Part shown: positions 56,603 through 64,000 of the stretch, piece by piece | Layout of the letters: every line of letters begins with the position of its first letter | Position numbering within the stretch: the first letter of the stretch is position 1 | Source: Dendrobium chrysotoxum | Lineage: Eukaryota; Streptophyta; Magnoliopsida; Asparagales; Orchidaceae | Reading direction: 5' to 3' | Assembly (NCBI GenBank): GCA_019925795.1 | Contig: CM034315.1 | Location: 34,354,446 to 34,418,445 of the forward strand | Length of the DNA stretch: 64,000 nt | Position numbers and translations under genes: made by a program | Notes under the pieces: model-generated | Database searches by the model: none | What the model was told of the DNA's origin: nothing | What the model saw: the letters and a program-made list of their open reading frames with translations, nothing else

Positions 56603-56609
56603 TTTTATA
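56603..56609 (-). promoter_or_regulatory. TATA box of the third Sirevirus LTR
   Basis: Minus strand GATATAAAAAAC, about 45 bp downstream of the last palindrome pair (56654-56688), the same order as in the solo LTR and upstream of ORF3. Confidence 0.6.
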
Positions 56610-56653
56610 TCAGGCTTCAGAAAACCCTAAAAAATTCAACTTTTGCGTTTCTG

Positions 56654-57488
56654 TTCGTACAGTACGATTTATAATCGTACAGTACGATCAGTTCAATTAC
56701 AGCTCCGTCCAGTACGAGTGCAGACGAATAGGTATCGAATTTTATTCATATCGTACAGTACGATATGTATATCGTACAGTACAATACTATTGATTCGTAC
56801 TGTTCGTACGGGACGAACTGTGGGACGAACCTCGGGACGAAAGAACTCGTCTCTGTCAGTCGTCCAGCACTCATTTAATCGTACAGTACGAATAGTGTTT
56901 TTCATGATATCGTCCTGTACGATAGGACTATCGTCCAGTACGATCAGTTCAAAATTTCTTGGGATCGTCTGGTACGATCGCTGGGACGAAGAAAATCGTC
57001 TATGTCAATCGTCCAGCACTCCACCAGTCGTACAGTACGATTAGTTCATTTCTTGATATCGTCCTGTACGATATGAATATCGTCCAGGACGATCAGAACA
57101 AAAAACATTGGTTTCGTCTGGTACGATCTCTGGGACGACTGAAATCGTCTCTGTCAGTCGTACAGTACGATTTAACATCGTACAGTACGATCGACATATA
57201 ATTAGAAACCAACGTTTTATTTCCTGATTAGGGAGATAATTTTGGCAAGTTATTAATTAATCGTACAGTACGATACATATCGTACAGTACGAATAGTTCA
57301 TAAAATCAAATTCGAAAACTTACCAAACTTATTCTGGCGGCTAGGGTTTCACAATTACAAATCATCGTACAGTACGATCTGGATCGTACAGTACGATAAG
57401 TTTGTAAATTTAATCAATAGAGAATTAGCCGTTGCCTGAGTATTTTCAATTAATCGTACAGTACGATCAATGATCGTACAGTACGATG
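56654..57488 (-). promoter_or_regulatory. Palindrome-pair array in the third Sirevirus LTR
   Basis: Core TCGTAC or TCGTCC starts at 56655/56675, 56751/56772, 56910/56931, 57059/57080, 57158/57178, 57261/57280, 57365/57384 and 57454/57474. That is eight pairs spaced 19-21 bp. The dominant palindrome is ATCGTACAGTACGAT; some are hybrid (ATCGTCCTGTACGAT). Confidence 0.9.
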
Positions 57489-57799
57489 TGTTTTAAAAAA
57501 TTAATCATTTTAAAAAAAAAAATCTCCCCCTGTGTGTGTGCATTGTTGCTCCTTTCACATGCATGCTTCTGTGGCAGACTCAAAAAGAAAAATTAAAGAA
57601 ATAAAAATTACAGACTCTTCAACATCCTATTCTACCCAATTTGAGTCTCCAGCAATCTTTAGCAGTGTGCATCTGACCTGAAATGTTAGTTCTCATATAC
57701 AAAGATTAAACATTTGTAATCTAACAGAAGTCTATATTTACTCAGTAAATATTAGTTGTCACCATCAAAATTAAGTGCTCGGGATCCTGGATTCCAACA

Positions 57800-57815
57800 A
57801 TCTCCCCCTTTTTGA
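57800..57815 (-). other. Polypurine tract of the third Sirevirus
   Basis: Minus strand CAAAAAGGGGGAGAT adjoining the LTR. Further PPT-like tracts are at 57862-57871 and 58038-58049. Confidence 0.9.
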
Positions 57816-58122
57816 TGGTGTCAAATAATATTTTCTGATGTACAGATGTTCTGACTTCTTTAGCTCCCCCTCAGAAGAGTAGCTTATTAATTTTCAAATA
57901 GGAGGAGAAGAAACAGTTTTTTTTTTTTTTTTTTTTTATTATAAAAAATACAACAACAAGATAAAAAAAAACTGAGAACATAAACAACCAATTAGCATTT
58001 AATAGTAGGCAAAAACATAATACAACACACAGAAAAGTCTCCCCCTTTTGACAACACCAAAAAGGGAAGAAAAAGAAAAAACAAGTACAACAAAAACAGA
58101 AAACAGAAACATCTACAACAAC

Positions 58123-59241
58123 CTAAAAATCTGGATCCTGATCCGGAGGTGGCGGTGGAGGGTCGGGAAACAGCTGGTGGTACTGATGAAGGGAGGCGAA
58201 CTGGTGATCGATCGATTGGAAGCGCTCCCTAAACCATTTCATATCCGTGTCATGCTCCTGATGCTGCTGAGTAATGTGAGCATCCAACCGAGTCTCCAGA
58301 CGATCAAGTCGGCGAATAATGTCGTCGTGAGGGTAGTCGGGAGGTGCAAGGCCAGGTGGTTGGATTGGTGGTGGCGGAGGTGCGTCAGCAGGAGCATCAG
58401 CCTCCTCGTCATCAAACTCGGGATCGGCGGGAGCGGCCCCCCGATGGAACAGGATACGAAAGGAGGCATCCGAGTAGAAGATAGGAAGGTGATCAGGAGG
58501 GAGCGGATAATGAAGCTGGTATTTTGCATCTAGAATGTAGCCTATGACATGACCTAAGGCCAGGTTCAATTTACGACGGGCACCGGGACAGCGGAAGGCA
58601 GACAAGGTATGAATGTAGTCGAATACCATTTGGGCTTCATTGAATTTTGTGCCCGACATAATGAGATAGGTGACGACAGACAGTAGGGGAGTGATATGGA
58701 TGCGATCTCCAGCCTTAGGTATAATAGATGTGCGTAGGACATGCTGGATAACGCGGGCATTTTGATTTAAGGTTTGGACCAGTGGTAGGTGTTGATTTGA
58801 GGGGACACCTCTAAGGGTCATATTAACGGACGTCCAATCATAGTCGTGGGAGATCATGGATTGGGGATGAGGACCGTCAGTGGACAGCCCGATGTGCTCA
58901 GCAATGTCGTCGACGGTGATAACGACATTCTGTTTACAGACATAGGATGTGAAGGTAGTGTTTTCAAGGTTGACTCGGATGTTTGCAAAAAACTCAAATA
59001 ATAGTTCGGAGTGGAATGGAAAAGCAAGAGTCAGAAGGAATTGAAGGCTAGTCGAGGCGAATAGATTCATCACCTCAAAATTTAGGGCGGCCTGATTGAG
59101 CATGCGGGAGGGAGTGAACTTTGCCTCCTTGATTTTGATATACGCTTTCTCATCCGCAGCGGAGAGAAAACGATCGTCGAAGCGCCGAGAGGAGGAAGAG
59201 CTCCCGACAATCATACGACCGCGCTTACTGGACCCAGACAT
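58123..59241 (-). CDS. Sirevirus ORF3, env-position protein, 372 aa
   Basis: Intact frame between pol and the 3' LTR. I take the ATG at 59241 (MSGSSKRGRMIVGSS, A at -3) because the longer frame's ATG at 59319 overlaps the TATA box. It has a basic Ser-rich start. A folded region at ~40-260 (LLFEFFANIRVNLENTTFTS, then VDDIAEHIGLSTDGPHPQ) resembles the putative plant transposon protein domain. After it come an acidic Ala/Pro-rich linker (DDEEADAPADAPPPPPIQPP), a coiled coil at ~300-350 (IIRRLDRLETRLDAHI) and a Pro-rich end PPPPPPDQDPDF. I see no signal peptide or clear transmembrane segment, so an envelope role is not supported. Function unknown. Confidence 0.85.
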   Translation of the reverse strand: MSGSSKRGRMIVGSSSSSRRFDDRFLSAADEKAYIKIKEAKFTPSRMLNQAALNFEVMNLFASTSLQFLLTLAFPFHSELLFEFFANIRVNLENTTFTSYVCKQNVVITVDDIAEHIGLSTDGPHPQSMISHDYDWTSVNMTLRGVPSNQHLPLVQTLNQNARVIQHVLRTSIIPKAGDRIHITPLLSVVTYLIMSGTKFNEAQMVFDYIHTLSAFRCPGARRKLNLALGHVIGYILDAKYQLHYPLPPDHLPIFYSDASFRILFHRGAAPADPEFDDEEADAPADAPPPPPIQPPGLAPPDYPHDDIIRRLDRLETRLDAHITQQHQEHDTDMKWFRERFQSIDHQFASLHQYHQLFPDPPPPPPDQDPDF

Positions 59242-59318
59242 TTTGGAAAAGAGGATTGGACGAATGAGGAGATTCAGAGGGATTGAAGGTGAGGAGAAAT
59301 GGCTAAGAATTCCTCTCA

Positions 59319-59325
59319 TTTTATA
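59319..59325 (-). promoter_or_regulatory. TATA box upstream of ORF3
   Basis: Minus strand TTCTATAAAATGAG, 78 bp before the ORF3 ATG and directly downstream of the palindrome array. It predicts a transcript start near 59290 and a ~50-nt leader. Confidence 0.6.
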
Positions 59326-59338
59326 GAATTTGGGGGAT

Positions 59339-59796
59339 ATCGTACAGTACGATCGAGAATCGTACAGTACGATATGCGCAATAATGTCGTCTGGACGACT
59401 TTTCAGAAAAGTGAGTCAAATCGTACAGTACGATCAGTATCGTACTGTACGAACGTGAGTGTAAGGCGTTCGTCCCAACGAGTCGTCTGAACGACTTTTG
59501 ACCAAAAGTGTTCGTACCGTACGAACAGGTATTCGTACAGTACGATGGGCAATAATTTTCGTACCGGCCGATTTAAATTCGTCCTAATCCGTTTGCCACG
59601 TGGATCGTACCGTACGATCGGGATGTTCGTACAGTACGATGACCAATAATTACTATCGTACAGTACGAGTAGTGAATCGTACAGTACGATGTGTATAAGA
59701 CATGAAAGATCTGGATCGTGAATGGGAATGAACGGCTGAGATTTGAGTGATTGCAACCTGATCGTACAGTACGATAGTGTATCGTACAGTACGATT
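59339..59796 (-). promoter_or_regulatory. Internal palindrome-pair array upstream of ORF3
   Basis: TCGTAC cores at 59340/59360, 59421/59440, 59512/59533, 59605/59627, 59656/59677 and 59762/59782, spacing 19-22 bp. The palindrome is the same as in this element's LTR. The block lies between the pol stop and ORF3. Confidence 0.9.
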
Positions 59797-59839
59797 GTCA
59801 GAGAAGATCAAGGTTTGTGAGCAACATGAGAAGAGGATC

Positions 59840-59980
59840 AGGAGTCCAATTTTTTTTGTTTGTGTTTTTTTTTTTTTTATTTTTTTTTTTTGGTTTTAAC
59901 AACAAAAACAAATCAACCACAAAATTTTTTTTTTTTTTTTGTTTTGCTTTTTTTTGTTGTTTTTTTTTTGTTTTGTTACA
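59840..59980. repeat. T-rich low-complexity tract
   Basis: Long T runs broken by G and a short A-rich stretch, between the palindrome array and the pol stop. Confidence 0.9.
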
Positions 59981-62900
59981 TTAGGCGTGAATGTCTATGA
60001 CACCTAATTTGGTTCGTAGAGTGCTAAATGTGTCATAGCCTAATGGTTTTGTGAAGATGTCCGCCAATTGATCTTCAGTAGCAACGTGGTGCAGTTCAAT
60101 ATCGCCTTTGGCTACATGATCTCTAATGAAATGATGTCTAATGTCTATATGTTTGGTTCGTGAGTGTTGAATTGGATTTTTGGATATGCAAATTGCGCTA
60201 GTGTTGTCACACATGATCGGAATCGTTCCTACAGGTAGTCCTAGATCTACAAGCTGTTGTTTTAACCACAACACTTGTGCAACACAGCTACCTACCGCTA
60301 TATATTCCGCTTCGGCGGTGGATAGGGCTACTGAATTTTGCTTCCTACTGGACCATGAAACTAATGATTGTCCAATGAATTGACAAGTGCCAGAAGTGCT
60401 TTTTCTATCTACCTTACAACCTGCAAAGTCTGAATCGGAGTATCCTAAGATTTCAAAAGAGGTGCTGTGTCTAGGATACCAAATTCCTAAGTTCGGGGTG
60501 CCTAGAAGATATCTGAGAATTCTTTTGACAGCAGTCATGTGAGATTCTTTCGGGTCAGCTTGAAAACGGGCACAGAGGCACACACTAAACATTATGTCTG
60601 GTCTACTGGCAGTCAGATAGAGAAGCGATCCAATTATTCCCCTATACCTCTTTTGATCTACAAACTTCCCACTGGGATCTTTATCCAATTGAATATTAGA
60701 GCTCATGGGTGTATTCATAGCCTTAGCATTGTCCATTTCATATTTTTTCAAAATATCGTTGACGTACTTAGACTGGCTAAGAAACGTTCCACCTTCCGTT
60801 TGTTTTACACTAAATCCAAGGAAGTAACTAAGTTCACCCATCATGCTCATTTCAAACTCGTCGCTCATTGTTTTTGAAAATTCATTACATAGGTTTTTCT
60901 CCGTCGATCCGAACAATATGTCATCTACATAAATCTGAACAATGAGTACTTCAATTCCTACCTTCTTCAAAAATAAGGTGGTTTCCACACTACCCTTTAC
61001 AAAGCCTCTATCTAGTAGGAACGTACTAAGTCTTTCATACCAGGCTCTAGGTGCTTGTTTTAACCCGTACAGTGCCTTTTTCAGTTTAAACACGTGGTTT
61101 GGAAATTGTGAGTTTTCAAACCCCGGAGGTTGCTCCACATACACATCTTCCTTGATTACTCCATTCAGGAAGGCACTCTTTACATCCATTTGATACAGCT
61201 TAAAATCCCTAAAACAAGCAAAAGCTAACAGTACCCTGATGGCTTCTAGTCTAGCTACCGGAGCAAAGGTTTCTTCAAAATCTATTCCTTCAATTTGGTT
61301 ATAACCCTTCGCTACTAGCCTAGCCTTATTTCTTACTACTATGCCTGAGTCATTCATCTTATTTTTAAAGACCCACTTAGTTCCAACCACACTTTGCTCT
61401 TTAGGCCTTTTGACTAATTCCCATACATCATTCCTAACGAATTGGTTCAACTCTTCTTGCATTGCTAGGATCCAAAATTCATCTCCTAAGGCTTGATCTA
61501 TACTCGTGGGTTCAATCATAGATATGAATGCAGAATGGCTAACCTCTTTCCTAAGTCCATGCCTAGTTTTTACCCCTTCTGATGGGTCTCCTAAGATCAG
61601 CTCTCTAGGATGACTAGAAGAAAATTTCCAATCTTTAGGCAGATGTTCCTGAGGTTCCGCTCTAGTCTCTATGGTAATGGTTTCTACTCCCCGTATAACC
61701 TCAACTTCTTCTTCTTCATGATTAGGTTCAGATGTCTTATTGGATTCATCAAATACTACATGAGTGGACTCTTCTACTACTAGGGTTCTCTTATTGAATA
61801 TTCTATAAGCTTTACCTACAGATGAGTAGCCTAGGAAAACCCCTTCATCTGATTTAGGATCGAACTTTCCTAAGGGTGACTTGCCATTGATTAGGATGAA
61901 GCATTTGCACCCGAAAACGTGTAAGTGGGAAAGGTTGGGTGTCCTACCCTTAAGCAACTCATAGGGTGTCTTATTAAGTTTTGATCTAACATTTACCCTA
62001 TTTAATACATAGCATGCGGTATTTACTGCTTCTGCCCAAAAGTATCTAGGGAGAGTGTATTCAGCTAACATAGCCCTAGCAGCTTCAACTAAAGTTCTAT
62101 TCTTTCTTTCTGCTATTCCATTTTGCTGAGGAGTTCTAGGGGCAGAGAAATTATGTTCTATTCCAACCTCTTTACAAAAAGATTCAAATTTATCATTCTC
62201 AAATTCCCCACCGTGATCACTATGAATTGTTGAAATTACACATCCTAATTTCCTTTGAATCCAAGTGGAGAAAATTCTAAATTCTTTAAACGACTCACTC
62301 TTATGAGCTAGGAATTTTACCCAAGTAAATCTAGAGTAGTCATCTACTATTACAAACCCATACAACTTCCCTCCTAGGCTGGCTGTACTAACAGGTCCGA
62401 ACAGGTCCATGTGGAGAGTTTCTAATGGCCTAGTGGTGCTGATATCCTTGATTGCATGAAAAGAAGATTTAACCTATTTTCCTAACTGGCAAGCATCACA
62501 AAGATGGTCCTTAGTAAAGTCTAACTTTGGTATGCCTCTAACTAAGTCTTTCTGTGTGATGTTCCTAAGTGTTTTCATACTAGCATGGCATAGTCTCCTA
62601 TGCCATAGCCAAGAGTCATCTGATATTGTTTTCAGACACAAAGAGTTTGAGGTTTCAATGCAGTTCAAGTCTATCATGTAAACATTGTTTATACGTTTTC
62701 CCTCTAACACAAGTGAATCATTTAAACTAATCATGCATTTGTTAGACAGAAATTTTATATCAAAGCCCTTGTCACATAATTGACTTATACTTAAAAGATT
62801 GTGCTTTAAACCATCCACTAAAAGTACATTCTCAATAATTAAATTTTTAGTATTTCCAATGATACCTGAGCCCACCACTTTTCTGGTGGTGTTGTCTCCC

Positions 62901-62995
62901 AAAGTTACCTTGCCTCCTGACCTGGCCTCCAGTGTCACGAACTGCTTCATGTCTCCAGTCATGTGTCTCGAGCAGCCACTGTCCAGGTACCACAT
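59981..62995 (-). pseudogene. pol: Sirevirus Pol with a single stop in integrase
   Basis: Reading from 62995: protease MWYLDSGCSRHMTGD; integrase [12 protein letters not shown] and [12 protein letters not shown] at 62476-62474; then in the same frame [15 protein letters not shown] and [12 protein letters not shown] with [12 protein letters not shown]; RNase H with [16 protein letters not shown] and [12 protein letters not shown]; ending [14 protein letters not shown] at 59981. The stop stands where the young element has a glutamine codon (CAG). Everything else is intact and closely similar to the young element's pol. It lies in the same frame as gag, separated by two stops. Confidence 0.9.
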
Positions 62996-63037
62996 GCTCT
63001 CACTAGGTCTTTTGTGAGAGTATCCCTACAATGTCAA

Positions 63038-64000
63038 TCATGGATTAGCTTTGGGAACCCAAGTGAGTTTGGGTTCCACATCATGCTTATATGAATGAAA
63101 TGTATGCATGTTATGCTGTGATGATTGCGATTTTGGTCTCCACACTAGATGTGTCCTATAGTGAATTGAGCACGTGCGAGCTATGTGACCTAGCATGCCA
63201 CAAGAATAACATCTAACACCTGGAAATGGGTTCACTAATCTGCGAGGGTGGTAGAGCCTATTTCTGGGTTTGAATGATGCATGCCGTACTGGTTTTGAGT
63301 GAGATGATTCACATGGTGGAGGATGAAAGAATTCAGCAAACGTGGGAGGTTTTTTGTTATTCTCGTATGCATGAAGTTTTTCATTTAAGAATTTATTCTC
63401 TTGGTTAAGACTAGCATATTCGAATCTCAATGCATGCTCACTACTACCAAGTTCCCCTGATAGTTCTTCTAGTTCCTTAAATGCATTATCTAATTCAACA
63501 TGTGATGATTTCAAGGTTTCATGTGCAGTGGTTAACTCAATATGCTTCTTGTTTAATGCATCGTATTCATCAAGCAACGACATATGATCTCTATCTAAGT
63601 CAGAAAATTTTTTTACTACACTAGCATGTTCCTTTTGTAAAGTACTAAACTCAGTATTAAGACTAGCATGCTTTTTCTTCAATTTTCTATACGAGTCATG
63701 GATTTTTTCAGAAATAACAAGCAGTTCATCGTAAGACAGTTGACATACCTCATCTTGATCTGATTGATCAAGATTATCATTAGTCATAAGACACAGATTT
63801 GTTACCTCCTCCTCTGCTTCTTCTTCCGATGAGTCTGAGGCAGAGTCGGCCCAAAAAGCTTTCTGAGTCTTAAACTTGCCCTTCTTGAACTTAGATCTTT
63901 CCTCACCCTTCTCCTTGGTTTGATGAGTTTTGATGTTGGGGCAATCAGCTCGGAGATGACCGGGTTTCCTGCACTCAAAGCAAATTGTTTCAGATGCAAC
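63038..64000 (-). CDS. gag: Sirevirus Gag, C-terminal part, cut by window edge
   Basis: The frame is open from the window edge. It has a zinc knuckle CFECRKPGHLRADC at 63979-63938, a Lys-rich then acidic linker (FWADSASDSSEEEAEEE), a coiled coil at ~63760-63390, and a second knuckle CYSCGMLGHIARTC near 63210-63170. The tail ends TWVPKANP-stop at 63038. It is collinear with residues ~285-603 of the young element's Gag. Confidence 0.9.
   Translation of the reverse strand, partial: VASETICFECRKPGHLRADCPNIKTHQTKEKGEERSKFKKGKFKTQKAFWADSASDSSEEEAEEEVTNLCLMTNDNLDQSDQDEVCQLSYDELLVISEKIHDSYRKLKKKHASLNTEFSTLQKEHASVVKKFSDLDRDHMSLLDEYDALNKKHIELTTAHETLKSSHVELDNAFKELEELSGELGSSEHALRFEYASLNQENKFLNEKLHAYENNKKPPTFAEFFHPPPCESSHSKPVRHASFKPRNRLYHPRRLVNPFPGVRCYSCGMLGHIARTCSIHYRTHLVWRPKSQSSQHNMHTFHSYKHDVEPKLTWVPKANP

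Larger units (their letters stand above)
55844..57799 (-). repeat. 3' LTR of the third Sirevirus
   Basis: 1956 bp, TGAAAGTACG...ATTCCAACA in plus orientation, followed by the polypurine tract. Shares the GAGGGGGGGTGAATTGG block and the repeat structure of the family. Confidence 0.9.
55844..64000 (-). mobile_element. Third Sirevirus-type copia element with ORF3, minus strand, cut by the window edge
   Basis: The minus-strand order is gag (beyond 64000 to 63038), pol (62995-59981), palindrome array, TATA box, ORF3 (59241-58123), polypurine tract and 3' LTR (57799-55844). Pol has a single stop. It belongs to the palindrome subfamily with ATCGTACAGTACGAT cores. The 5' LTR is outside the window. 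Confidence 0.9.

Noticed and set aside
59242..59319. N-terminal extension of ORF3 from the ATG at 59319
   Set aside because: That ATG overlaps the TATAAAA box and would be upstream of the predicted transcript start; the ATG at 59241 has better context.
59840..59980. Long T-rich tract as a LINE or SINE poly-A tail
   Set aside because: No target duplication or adjacent non-LTR sequence; it lies within the continuous Sirevirus internal domain.
63802..63999. 65-codon minus-strand frame
   Set aside because: Out-of-frame shadow of the Sirevirus gag, whose zinc knuckle and acidic linker are read in the neighbouring frame.

Overview
This window is plant nuclear DNA built almost entirely of nested transposable elements. 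The plant assignment rests on two Ty3/gypsy elements of chromovirus (Tekay/Del-like) type, three elements or remnants of Sirevirus type (Ty1/copia, with tRNA-iMet primer sites and AAAAAGGGGGAGAT polypurine tracts), an L1-type LINE with a plant ORF1 (DUF4283-like) and an RNase H tail, a MULE, a Tourist-like MITE, and a degraded copy of a plant PDS5-like cohesin gene. Sireviruses point to a flowering plant; the species cannot be read from the sequence. I see no intact single-copy host gene.

Layout. 1-16526: a minus-strand gypsy element (pol at 1-3098, gag at 13538-14608, primer site and LTR at 14803-16526) split by a plus-strand gypsy element (3105-13532, target duplication CCTTA). The plus-strand element carries an RTE-type LINE fragment inside its reverse transcriptase (6808-7547) and a Sirevirus-related solo LTR inside its integrase (9119-10734, target duplication TGATA). 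16545-18524: a PDS5-like pseudogene joined to the tail and 3' LTR of a small copia element. 18525-22930: old sequence with a MITE (19270-19389), a gypsy gag remnant and an unidentified 5' gene fragment. 22939-33705: a MULE with ~130-bp inverted termini, holding an almost full-length L1 LINE (23067-30198), a decayed MuDR-type transposase and a GRF zinc-finger reading frame on the other strand. 33715-37245 and 54154-55843: degenerate tandem repeats and an Athila-type gag fragment, interrupted by an old minus-strand Sirevirus (37246-54153) that has lost pol. A young plus-strand Sirevirus (42909-52632, target duplication TATTG) sits in the 5' LTR of that old one. 55844-64000: a third Sirevirus on the minus strand, running off the right edge, with gag, pol and an extra ORF3 between pol and the 3' LTR.

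The most striking signal belongs to the Sirevirus family. The LTRs carry 15-bp palindromes of the form ATCGTMC-N-GKACGAT, arranged in pairs. In the young element all seven pairs have starts exactly 21 bp apart, about two helical turns, and pairs recur every ~105 bp. The old element keeps the same 21-bp geometry after its CpGs have decayed, and a second subfamily uses a coherently changed palindrome (ATCGTACAGTACGAT) at 19-22 bp. In the third element six more pairs lie inside the element, just upstream of a TATA box and ORF3, so the LTR control array appears to be repeated as a promoter for the env-position gene. The old element keeps one such pair next to a relic of the same ORF3.

Decay in the older elements is dominated by TAG stops and by CG to CA/TG changes, as expected where methylated CHG and CG sites deaminate.
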